From Cavia porcellus (taxonomy: Eukaryota; Chordata; Mammalia; Rodentia; Caviidae), in NCBI RefSeq assembly GCF_034190915.1, contig NW_026947485.1, positions 51,629,019-51,693,018 on the forward strand: a stretch of 64,000 nucleotides of DNA, in the 5' to 3' direction. The notes below the pieces were generated by a model that searched no databases, was not told the origin of the DNA, and saw only the letters and a list, made by a program, of their open reading frames with translations. Below, in pieces: positions 12,204 to 22,009 of this stretch. A program made the translations under genes and the position numbers. Numbering within the stretch: the stretch's first letter is position 1; each line of letters begins with the position of its first letter.

Positions 12204-13204
12204 AACACCTGAAGTCTCCTTTAGGTGGCCAAAGAGCAGTCAAGCCAAGAAAGCAATCAAAAATTGCCCACTAGATTCTGTTTAAAATTTTAGCATGAAA
12301 TTGCACGTTGAAATGCATATTTCTTAAAAGCAGTCACTCTCCCAAGTCCTTGCTTGCTAATGGACTGATGTCCACTGCACCCTCTCTTTTATTCATAACT
12401 CAGGTGTTGGTTCCATTACATAGTTGAGTCAGTCTTTTCTCATGTGTGGTGACCTTAGGTGCCGACTAACAAATTGCTTTTTGTCTCCTACAATGCTGTC
12501 TTAGCACTGTGGCCCTTCATTTCATGAGAAGCCTCCATTTCTGGGCCTAACTTCCAACAACTTTCCTCAATTTCAAGAGTTTAGCATTATTACCGAAATC
12601 TAGAGCTCTAACTCAGTCTTGCCAGGCTATAGTTAATCGTGAATCACCAAAAAAAAAAAAAAAAAAAAAAAGCGTTTTAAGACACTTATGCCCTGAGCTT
12701 AAAAGTAACTCTTTTAACCACAGATAATTAAACAGTACTCCACTGTATTTACTGTAGTACTCCACCTATTCTTTTTCATTGGCTCAGTTTGGTCATGGAT
12801 GTTGTGTTGTATATGAGAGCTTGATGTATACAATGATACAAAATTTAGACCTGTCTCATTTCCCCCAAGAAACATCTTAAAGTCCATCATGAGCAATAAA
12901 TGTATCAATTTTTCTTTAAATTCACCACATTATAAAAATTCATTCTCACAAAGTACATGGAAAGAAAATAGGTCTCTTCCCTTGGAGTATCTGTTTTAGA
13001 GTAGCTGTCATTTAGTGATCCATGACCAAAAATTAAAACTGATCTAAAAATAGCAGATCAGTTTCTAAAATTTATTCATCTTTTCTTATATACTATCTAT
13101 TGCTAATCAGTAATCTTCAGAAGGATGTATTTAAATACCTAAAGCATCATAAAATAATGGCCTGGATTACATGTTATTGCTTAGTTCTAGCTTACTGTTA
13201 GGAT
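12204..13204. other. Unique DNA with a 23-base poly(A)
   Basis: Bases 12650-12671 are pure A and may be the tail of an unrecognised retroposon covering part of 12204-12650. The rest shows nothing I can assign. Confidence 0.4.
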
Positions 13205-13615
13205 CTGAATGTCCTCACAGAATTCATATGTTGAATGACCACTGGAGGTCAGACTGCCCTCTGAGGCCAAGGTCCCAGCATTAGACCCATCTTATCAGCT
13301 GGTCCAGCAGGACTAAAGGGCCTGGGGGGTACTCATCTCCTCCCTCTGGCCAGACTGTCATCTCTGCCTGTCATCTCTGTGGAGGGGCCCTGAGTAACCA
13401 TGACAAGAGGTAAAGCCAACCAATTGCTGATACTGGCACATGTCTTTTTGTCCTTCTCAACTCTGGTCTTCCTTTCAGGCATTGTATCTCAATAAAGTCA
13501 CCAAAATGTGCTGCTTAAACTGTAATTGGGATAACTTGCTCTTCACTCATTCCTTTTAGTTATGCCTAATAATCTGACTTCAGTCTTGGAGAGATTTTAT
13601 CATGTCTAAATGCTG

Positions 13616-13658
<43 letters not shown>

Positions 13659-14090
13659 GCCAACTACTCAAAATGATGCTGAGACTGATTTTTATAAATA
13701 CAATACATATTATTGTTCATGTACAAAAACTTAAGAAAGCTTTACTTTGGTCAAAATAATATATTAATTTGCTTCTCATAAGTATCAAATTTAGAGATAA
13801 TTATAACTAAAGCTAGAGGGATTTAAGACAAAATATCAAACTCCCCATAATAAAAGGATGTTTTACAAGAGTCCCTAAAGAGACTTTACCTTGTGAAATC
13901 ACAGCCCTCATCTAGGAAGTTGGTCCTCAGTAGGTTCCAACTCTGCTGCACCTTCATCCTGAGCTTTTCCTGACCTCTGAACTGTGAAAATACATTTCTA
14001 TTGCTTACAGACCACCAAGCCTGTGATATTTTATTATGGCAATACAAATGGACTGAGTCAGTTGGTATCCATACTAGATAGTTAAAATCA
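13205..14090 (+). repeat. MLT1/MST-type MaLR LTR split by an insertion
   Basis: The left piece (about 13205-13245, 'cacagaattcatatgttgaa') and the right piece (about 13835-14090, with 'ataaaagga', an A/T-rich signal region, and 'gatattttattatggcaa') are the two ends of a non-autonomous ERVL-MaLR LTR. They are separated by about 590 bp. That interval holds GC-richer sequence with an AATAAA at about 13490 and a (TA)n run. The interval is probably a later insertion of unidentified type. Confidence 0.55.
13617..13655. repeat. (TA)n microsatellite
   Basis: About 19 uninterrupted TA units inside the sequence that separates the two LTR halves. Confidence 0.95.
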
Positions 14091-14189
14091 TTTTTCAAAT
14101 TATTGGATTTTTAAAAAGTATGTTAGGTAAAAGTTTATACAGCTCCAAATCACTAAATTATTGCCTGTTTATTGTCATGAAAAGCAATA

Positions 14190-14370
14190 TGGACGCAAGG
14201 GTGGTGACACTTGTCTAATCCCAGCAGTCTAGAAAGCCAAAGCAAGGAAGTCACAAGTTCATGCTCAGTTTGGGAAATTTAATGACTTAGGGACATCCTG
14301 TCTCTAAGTTTAAAAAAAAAAGACTGAGGATATAGCTCAGTGAGTGAAAGGTTTTTGCCCTAGTATAAAT
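14190..14370 (+). repeat. Composite B1 + ID SINE
   Basis: A 7SL-derived B1-like monomer ('gtctaatcccagcagtct', later 'catcctgtctctaag') is followed by an A-rich linker and a tRNA-derived ID-like half ('gaggatatagctcagtgag'). Dimeric B1-ID elements are known from several rodent lineages. Diverged, with the 3' end not sharply defined. Confidence 0.7.
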
Positions 14371-14372
14371 TA

Positions 14373-14800
14373 CTGTACAATTACGGCAGTGTTCTAACAT
14401 GGTAGAAGGCCACCACGAGAACACTTATCGCTTTCTCCTTTTTCTTCTGCCCTAATTGCAATTCCCTTTTCCGTCTGCACACAAAGAAAATGCCAATCAG
14501 TTCCTCGCACATCGTCAATGCCTGCCCCATGCACCACTTCTGATGAGAGGCCATATAACCCTCTGCCTCTCTGTATCTGGTCAAAGGAGACAGCTCAACT
14601 GCTATGGGTTGTGTGCTCCTTTTCACATCCTCAATAAACCTGTTCATTTCTTTTTTGTACTTTTTACTTCTCTATTGTGCCAGAAAACTATAATACTTAT
14701 GGCACTGTGAGTTGGATTGGCAGAGCATGTTGGCTCCTGGGAGCACCCCCAGTTTGAGCTCCCCGGTCCACTAACACTGCCATTTTGCATCCAAATATCA
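14373..14800 (+). repeat. Possible solo retroviral LTR
   Basis: The block is GC-richer than its flanks. It has a TATA-like 'ccatataacc' at 14551 and an AATAAA at 14633, about 80 bp apart, then a T-rich and GT-rich stretch and a possible CA end near 14787-14800. This order fits the U3-R-U5 layout of a gammaretrovirus-like LTR. No paired LTR or internal region was seen, and I cannot name a family. A unique promoter-like region is the alternative. Confidence 0.35.
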
Positions 14801-14804
14801 ACTT

Positions 14805-17300
14805 TGTGAAAACTGATCAGGAAATAATCTATCAAATTTTACACATATTTATATTTATTACATATAAATCAACAAAATTTTGAAAAAGTCTAACATTTTA
14901 AGTTCAGAAAAATAAACACTCTGAAAGGGAAAAATTATAGACTATAAAGAAAATAGCTGCCCCCACCTTCCACATATAAACTAATTTCCACTGCCTGATA
15001 AAATATAGCCAAAATTCCCCTATACCATTTACTTTCGTTTTAGATTTAAATACATGAGAATGAAGAAAAGATCAATTATTACCTGCTGGATTTAACTTGT
15101 AAACTCCTGAATACTTCTTTGCCTTTTCTCCTTGTATTGTAACCCACTTGTTACAATTTATGACTGTTAATGAATATAAGATGCAAGAAATGCAATACTG
15201 TCAAAAATCACTGACTTTAGAACTTCATTCTCTCCAATTTTCTACTTGAAATAAGTGAATCAAAGACCTTTTTTTCACCCTATTGTTTTTACTTTAAAAG
15301 CCACTCAGTTTTCAATAGAAAAGAATAAGTAGTAGTTGTAAAATAACCTGTCAATCAATCGAGTACTTATACTTTGGGCAGGCCACTCATTGAGCTTTAG
15401 AAAAGATTTTTTTTTTAGACACAAAGGAGAATCACAATTAAATTAAATGCATATTGGAAAAATTCCATTTTATATTATTTTATTACTAGAATTTAAAATG
15501 AAGCCTAGTGACTATATTAAGCTGATGTTCAAATGGGTGTATTGAAAAACCTGGATAGTACCGTGGCTAAGAACACTGGAAAAGAGTTACCCTGAGTTTT
15601 TCATTCAATCAGAAGGAGAGCATCCTCTCTTACTTAGATGAGCCCTGTAGATTTCTTTGTTAGTTTGTGGTGCTTTGTTATCATGTCTATTGGAAAAGAT
15701 TAGATAAGAAAGTTCAAATCTCCAGAAAATAAAAGGAAAATGATATACCACCCAGCTTCATTTGTGAAGCAAACTGAAAACAATAGAGTGCAGCAAAGCC
15801 TTACCAACCGATGCATATAATGAATTATTTTTATCTTTTAACTTTTCAAGTATAAACTTTATGAATATAAGTTAACTTATTAAGTTTTCAAGGTTTTTTT
15901 TTTGGGTGGATTGCTATTCAACCTTCTGCTATGGTCTCTAAAATCAAATACATCAAGTTAAACCTTCAAACACTTTATTTTTTATCTAACTACTGGGATT
16001 ATTCTTCCAAAAAGTTTGCATTTGGAAATTTGGAGGTTGGCTTAAGACAAGTTTTTAAAAATTTGTCCTGGAAATATCGAGTACACCCAGGCTTTATATA
16101 GTAACATAAATATTGGGACAGAAAACCACGGTCACTCATTTCAGGGGAAAGTGTACACCCTATCTATTCTCTTGACATTCAAAAGGACAAGAAACTTCAG
16201 ATTTTTCATTGGGATACTGAGAACTTCAACTTTCAAATGTCCTACCTTAAGCACTATCTATTGCGTTAGGCACACATTTCTGGGTTTAAAGCTAGTTAAG
16301 TTCAGAGTGAATTTTTTTTCAGTAATAGTGTACATTTTGTGTTCAATTGGCTCTTAAGATGTTTAGTTGGACAGAACCTTGAGGGTGAAGCTGAGCTTCA
16401 GGGCTCCCTTGAGTTGGCCTCTGTGGGATGGATTTTGTAAGCACCTTCCTCTTGAAGTATGATTCTGCCTCTATCAAGCTTTAATGGTCATTGCTTCCCA
16501 TTTTGTAAAACATACATTGAAAACACACACAGTTTGGGATATAATGACTGGAGGAATTTTGATTTCATGACAAACTATGATTAGTACATAACATGGCAAA
16601 AGCTAATTACTATGATACAAGATCTCAGGGGATTGTGTATGGGCAACACAGGCTTTATCTTACAGTTTCAGAAAAAATGGAAATCTTGGGGCCTTTTTTG
16701 ACTTAACTTAAAAGGTGGTTAAACATGATAATAATTTAGTAAGAATATTATCCAAAATAAAATACCTTAAGGTTTATGAAGATGTTTGTAATATATCTTA
16801 TTTGATCTTTGTAACATTGTAGATGATTTATATTATTATTATTATTTGTCTGTTAGAACAGTGGCATCCAGAGAAGTAAAATATTCTACAAAATGTTATT
16901 CCATGAATATATTCAAGATTTAAACAGAGATTTAATTCTAAAGTGTAGGACATTTTGCTAAGAATCTAAAAATTGATGGTTTTCATTTATTGTAAATCAT
17001 TTTCTAGGGCATCTGAAAAAAATTAGAAATCGTGCAAGGTTTGCTCATATGAAAGGAAGTTTATGTTTTTAAACTTACTTAGTAAGCTCAGATTTTGGTC
17101 TGGTGCTCACCTAAGTGGCACAAGACCCAAGGCCTGGCCCTAAAGGACTTTCTTTTCTGATCCCCCACCACATCTGTGTGAACAGAGAGGAAAAAGGCCA
17201 AGAAGAAAATATTTTTCCTAATTTTCATAGTACCAGAAAATAAATCACAAAATCTATAATTTTATTGAAATGATGTCTAGATCTTAAACGAAAAAGGAAA
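14805..17300. other. Unique AT-rich DNA
   Basis: No gene or confident repeat. There is a short (ATT)n patch at 16831-16848, and a somewhat less AT-rich part at 16370-16500 that I cannot assign. If the minus-strand exon to the right is real, this is intron downstream of it. Confidence 0.4.
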
Positions 17301-17308
17301 ATGCTCAC

Positions 17309-17508
17309 CTGGCCCCAGCTTCCGAAGCTCCGGCTTCTGTGAGAGCTTTCTCTCTCACTTCCCGGGCACCAGACTGGAGTCTCGGCTTTGTCACTTCATC
17401 TTCCATCCACTGCAGTGTGCTTTGAACTTCAGTCAGGTCACTCACACTCTCACTGCGAGGTCCTCCTTGAATTTCCAATGCCACATCCAACAGATTTTCT
17501 TTCCATCT
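17309..17508 (-). CDS. Candidate protein-coding exon of an unidentified host gene
   Basis: On the minus strand an open, GC-richer block of 200 bp stands out from AT-rich DNA. Its 3' edge is CCAG followed by GTGAGC (a strong donor, intron from 17308). Its 5' edge follows a pyrimidine/GT-rich run ending TTTGTAG (acceptor AG at 17510-17509; a second AG two bases on is possible). The frame has no stop and encodes about 66 residues, beginning near RWKENLLDVALEIQGG and continuing through QWMEDEV to a Glu/Ala-rich end. Charged, Leu- and Trp-containing spacing suggests a helical region. I do not recognise the family. It has no ATG of its own, so it would be an internal exon; phase at the 3' end is 2. 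An exonised or decayed sequence is possible. Confidence 0.55.
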
Positions 17509-17519
17509 CTACAAACCAC

Positions 17520-17886
17520 ACAGAAATATTTCTTTCTCCAATCCACTATAAAAAATTCTGTATTAACTTTTGTATTAACTTCTTTGTGCAGATATATATG
17601 TGTGTATATATGTATATACATACATCATATACCTCCTTTTCCCTTAAGCTGTACTTTGTTTGATACTAATAATACTAATCAGTTCATTTGGTTACTATTT
17701 GGCTGGTGTTCATTTTCCCATTAACTTAATATAAATGTGTCTTGTGCTTTTGTTTGCATGCCTTTGAAAACAATCTACCTTTTCTATCTAGGTGGTCTTT
17801 TTTGTCATTATTTTCTGCCATTTCAATGAGATGAATTATAATTCTCTTTAATTTATTTCCATAGAACTTATTGGACTATCTGCATC

Positions 17887-17889
<3 letters not shown>
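17520..17889. other. AT-rich DNA upstream of the candidate exon
   Basis: It would be intron in the minus-strand reading. It contains an irregular TATG/TATA patch at about 17592-17625 and nothing else recognisable. Confidence 0.45.
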
Positions 17890-17933
<44 letters not shown>

Positions 17934-17981
17934 AGAGAGAGAAAGAGAGAGAGACAGAGAGAGAGAGACAGAGACAGAGAG

Positions 17982-18016
<35 letters not shown>

Positions 18017-18017
18017 G
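17890..18017. repeat. Compound (CA)n-(GA)n microsatellite
   Basis: About 20 CA units switch directly to a GA-rich tract of about 85 bases with GACA and GAAA interruptions. Confidence 0.97.
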
Positions 18018-18019
18018 GC

Positions 18020-20168
18020 ATCACCTATCATTTAACAGTGGTGTTACCATTTCATAACTGCATTGCTAGTGGTTTTACCATTATGTGACTATTTTAGAGT
18101 GTCTGCTGTACATTTAGGCTATAGGATGCATCTTATTTTTTCTAAGCAATGTACCTGTGCAGCATATGACTATATAGAATACCATAGGTAATGATAATAC
18201 AATGGTAAGTGTCTACATATTTATACAGATATAAGATATAAGAAACATCTGAGACAAAATCTAGCAGATGGTTCTCCTGTCTAGGGCTCCTAATACGAGT
18301 GGTGCTTACTCGTCTGTGTTGCTCAGGGTGCGTCATGAGCAAATGGTGAGTGAAAGTGAGGGCCAAGGACATTGCTTACCCCACTGCACTTTATGGACAC
18401 TACACACTGAGGCCACACTAAGTATGTGGAAAATATTTTCTATTTCTTTAATACTAAATTAACTTTAACTTTACTACAATCTTTTTAGTTTATCACCTTT
18501 TAATTTCTTAAAACTTGTGAACCTTGTAATCATAGTTTAAAACACAAATACATATTATAGTTTTACAGAAATATTTTCTTTCTTCATATTTTTGTTCTAT
18601 AAGCTTTTATCTATTTTTCTTAACTTTTAAGCATTTTTGTTAAAAACTGAGAAACAGATATACATATTAGCCATGGTCTTCCAGGGCCGTCATTGTAGAT
18701 TTTTCTGTCATTCCCTGGTTCCACTGTAAGGTCCTAGAGGCCATTAACATGCATAGCATGGTCACCTCCTGCACTCCTTCGGGAGTCCTCTCAACAGGAC
18801 CTGCATGAGGCTTTTCTTGAACACACATCTCTCCTGAACTCTGTCCATAGGAGTTTGCTTGGTTTCTTTTTTTTTTTTTTTATCATTGGTTTGATCATAA
18901 GCAGAAAAATGCACCCATAAATGCTTCTATTCATTAATGAAAATCTGTTGTTATCGGGGCCATGTTTTCAAACTTTTTTGAGGTGCTTCATAACATCTAC
19001 AAAACTGTTTCTATGCACTCCCTATGAAGTTTTTCCTTTTCTGCAGCCTCATGTTTCTTCCAATATTCCTTAACCAGGTGATAGGAATTTTTCAGCTCTG
19101 CTATAAATGTTTTTATGCAACTATCATTTACATGCAATTTTATTTCTCAATATGAAAAATAAAATGAAAAATTGAAAGCCCAACTATGATATAAATTTTA
19201 TTTAACCACACTTTGTGGCAAAAAGTTGAAGTTTATATATAGTTCAAGTAATGTATGAAGTTCTGGTAGATAGCACAGTGCAAATCTCAGCGTCATACAC
19301 CTATTCCTACACTCTTAACAGAATATATTATTTACCTGCCATCTTCCAGAGAATTAAAAAAAAAGTCTTCCAGACATCTTTTAAAATAGAAACAAAAATC
19401 CATGCTTATGACCCCTTATGACACTGAGATCAAATTATGTAATATTTTTCTTAATAATTAAAAATGACTTCTCAAAACTCAGCACACTCTGGAATTTGTT
19501 TTTAGGATCAAATTTTGACAATCACTATGAATCTCAACATCACCTAAAAGTTGTTCAGACCCTCTTGCCTGATAATTCCATTTCTAGACTTTTATCTTAG
19601 AAATTATAAAAGGTGCATATAGATTTCAACATAAAGTGATAATTATTAATATATTCTCATCACAATATAAATATTCTTATTTATATTTATGAAAATAGGA
19701 ATATATCTATATATTTAACACATATAAGTAGATTCTATGTAGTTGTTCTAAATCCTATATTCAAAGTACTTTTATATTAGTATAGTCACTTAGAATATTA
19801 AATGAAAATAAGAAGATACAAGAATGCATATAGAATACAATCTTATGTTGGTCTTATATATTTATTTCAGGAGAAAAAATTTGGAGAGAAATACATGACA
19901 ATTTTAATAAAGTTATTTTAAATATATTCTTTCCATTTTTCTCTATCTTCAAATTTATCTATAAAACCAGGCATTACTTTTGTAATCAAAAAGAAATAAT
20001 AATTTTTTAAAATTAAATCTCATTATCTAAAATTGAATTCATCTTCCCAAATGTTCTTCATTTACTGACATTTCTATCAGTAAAAATTGAATCATTTTCT
20101 GGTTACCAGACTTACATCATTAGAGAATGATTTCTCTCTCTCTGGTGTATTCCCCCTATAAGGAAATA
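18020..20168. other. Unique AT-rich DNA
   Basis: No gene recognised. A T run at 18868-18881 and several AT-rich patches are present. Parts around 18870-19190 may be an old repeat, but I could not match a family. Confidence 0.35.
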
Positions 20169-20169
20169 C

Positions 20170-20400
20170 TTCAATACTATGGAAAGGAGTGAGGGTGTGC
20201 CCTCCCCTTGCAGGAGCATGATGGGTGTGGAGGGAAGTCTGAAGGCTGGGGAAAGTGGAACAGTCTATCACTGTGCTGTGATTGCCAGGTCTGCATCTCA
20301 GCTTCTACCCCGAAGCACTGAGGGAGCCCAGTCTGACCCATCTGCGAGGAAACTGGGGGGAGAAAGTCCTGCAAGCGAAATCATGGTGCTGCTTTTAGAG
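20170..20400. other. GC-richer unique block of unknown nature
   Basis: It stands out by base composition and is open on both strands for about 65-95 codons. On the minus strand a run of pyrimidines ends in CAG near 20358 and resembles an acceptor, but no matching donor lies at the other end. It could be a decayed exon, a retrocopy fragment or a regulatory block. Confidence 0.25.
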
Positions 20401-20564
20401 GAGAAAATGATAGAAGTGCTTTTAAAAGTAGAAATTACCCTTGTGAGTCTTCTGCCTGTCCTGTGAGCATGTACATACCAAAGATTTTCAAAGTGTATCT
20501 TTTGTTTGGGCTTAATGCTTTAAATCTGAGAATTGGTGTACAGTGGATTAAGAGAGACTATGTG

Positions 20565-20716
20565 CTTTTTTTTGGCTTTTTGAGACAGGGTCTCACTATA
20601 GTTCAGGCTGGCCTTGAGCTCTCTTTGTAGCCCAGGCTGGTCTCGAACTCGCAACGATCCTCCTGCCTCAGCCTCCCAAGTGCTGGGATTATAGGCATGA
20701 GCCACCATACCCGGCT
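20565..20716 (-). repeat. B1 SINE, antisense, with target-site duplication
   Basis: A complete, only moderately diverged B1. It starts in a T-rich tail, has 'tgagacagggtctcacta' and the internal duplication typical of B1 ('caggctggtctcgaactc'), and ends at 'catacccggct'. Direct repeats 'gactatgtg' flank it at 20556-20564 and 20717-20725. B1 is 7SL-RNA-derived and rodent-specific. Confidence 0.93.
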
Positions 20717-21149
20717 GACTATGTGTTTCTTTAAAACAAAGATTGCATACATCATGATTTTATCTACAGTACTTAGTTCCCAGTGATGACACCAAGATAC
20801 TTTCATTTGTTAGTTAAGCATGTCCCCTTAGGTGATACTGATATTATTATCTTTAAACAGTTACTTACTCATTTTATCATTCCAATATGTCTAACCTTCC
20901 TCTTCCTACCCTACAGAATGTTGAGATTAGAATTTAATTGCTGGTACCATTCATAGTTTTCATATTTTGCAATCTTAACATATTTACTGCATTAAGAGAA
21001 AGCTTATATATATGTTTAAATCTCTTCTATTCAAAACTATTCATTCTGTGTGAATGAGTTTGTATTAAACATCATGTTATGGAAACTTCACTGGGAATGC
21101 ATTTTCCTTGAGGCTTTAGTAAGTTTTCAGTTATTTATTCTCTCAGTTG

Positions 21150-21316
21150 GGGTTTGGTTTGGTTTGTTATTGAGATGGGGGTCTCTGTTATGCATCCCAG
21201 GCTGCCCTTAAACTCACTGTGGAACCCAGGCTGTCCTCAAACTCATGGTGATTCTGCTGTCTCAGGCTCCTGATTGAGTTTTGAGCTTATAGGCATGTAT
21301 CACCACACCCTGCTGA
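21150..21316 (-). repeat. Older B1 SINE, antisense
   Basis: It has the same layout as the copy at 20.6 kb ('gagatgggggtctctgtta' to 'caccacaccctgctg') but more divergence. A TTTGG-rich tail lies at the left. Confidence 0.85.
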
Positions 21317-21394
21317 AGGCCAATATGTGTTTTGTTTTGTTATATTAAGGGGAATGAAACCTCATAAATACATCCCAAAATTTTGTCTTGGAAA

Positions 21395-21545
21395 ATGTTC
21401 AAATTTTAATGTGCTTATGAATTACTTGTGAATCTTGTTAAAATGCAGATTCTGATTAAATAGATCTGGAAGAGCCTGAGAGTCAATAATTTTAATAAAA
21501 TCTCAGGTGATGTCAAGACTGTAGTCATAGCCTGGAGCCCACAAT
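21395..21545. mobile_element. MER5-like (hAT-Charlie) DNA transposon relic
   Basis: 'gaatcttgttaaaatgcag' followed by 'tctgattaaatagatctgg' is the MER5A-type core in readable form. Non-coding and old. Confidence 0.75.
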
Positions 21546-21549
21546 TCCT

Positions 21550-22009
21550 CTTACCTTCAACAAATTCTTGGCACAGACTTTGTGTTCTGCTCTGTTTCCC
21601 TATTTTCAGTTTTAATGGCCTCTATCTCAGGTCTTTAAAAATGAAGTTGGTAGAAGGAATTATTCATAATCCTGGTTTTCCTAGGTTGATTCCTTAATGT
21701 TTTAGAAAAATAATGAAAGCACTAATTTGTTAGTCATGTTGTAATCATCTTTCTCTTTCCTGCTTATGCAAGGATCCTGAAATTCTAGGCTGTGAAAGTG
21801 AGATGTTTACCTTTTCCCTTTACTATACCTCCTTCTCTAGACAAACTCACATTTTAGAATCAGTTGACTTAAAACAAATTCTTAGGCTCAAAAGTAATTC
21901 TAAGAATGGTTAGCTGAATATGCACAAGATTTCCAAGGAACTAGGTTCTCTTGCATTTCTGGAGGAGTTACAGATGTGAGTGCTGCTATCAAGGACTTGA
22001 AGGATGCAG
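21550..22009. other. Unassigned sequence left of the retroviral pol relic
   Basis: No coding similarity was recognised. It may include decayed retroviral sequence upstream of the reverse transcriptase. Confidence 0.3.

Noticed and set aside
20177..20374. Possible minus-strand exon in the GC-richer block, with a pyrimidine run and CAG near 20358
   Set aside because: No donor at the other end and no recognisable protein family; kept only as an unassigned block.
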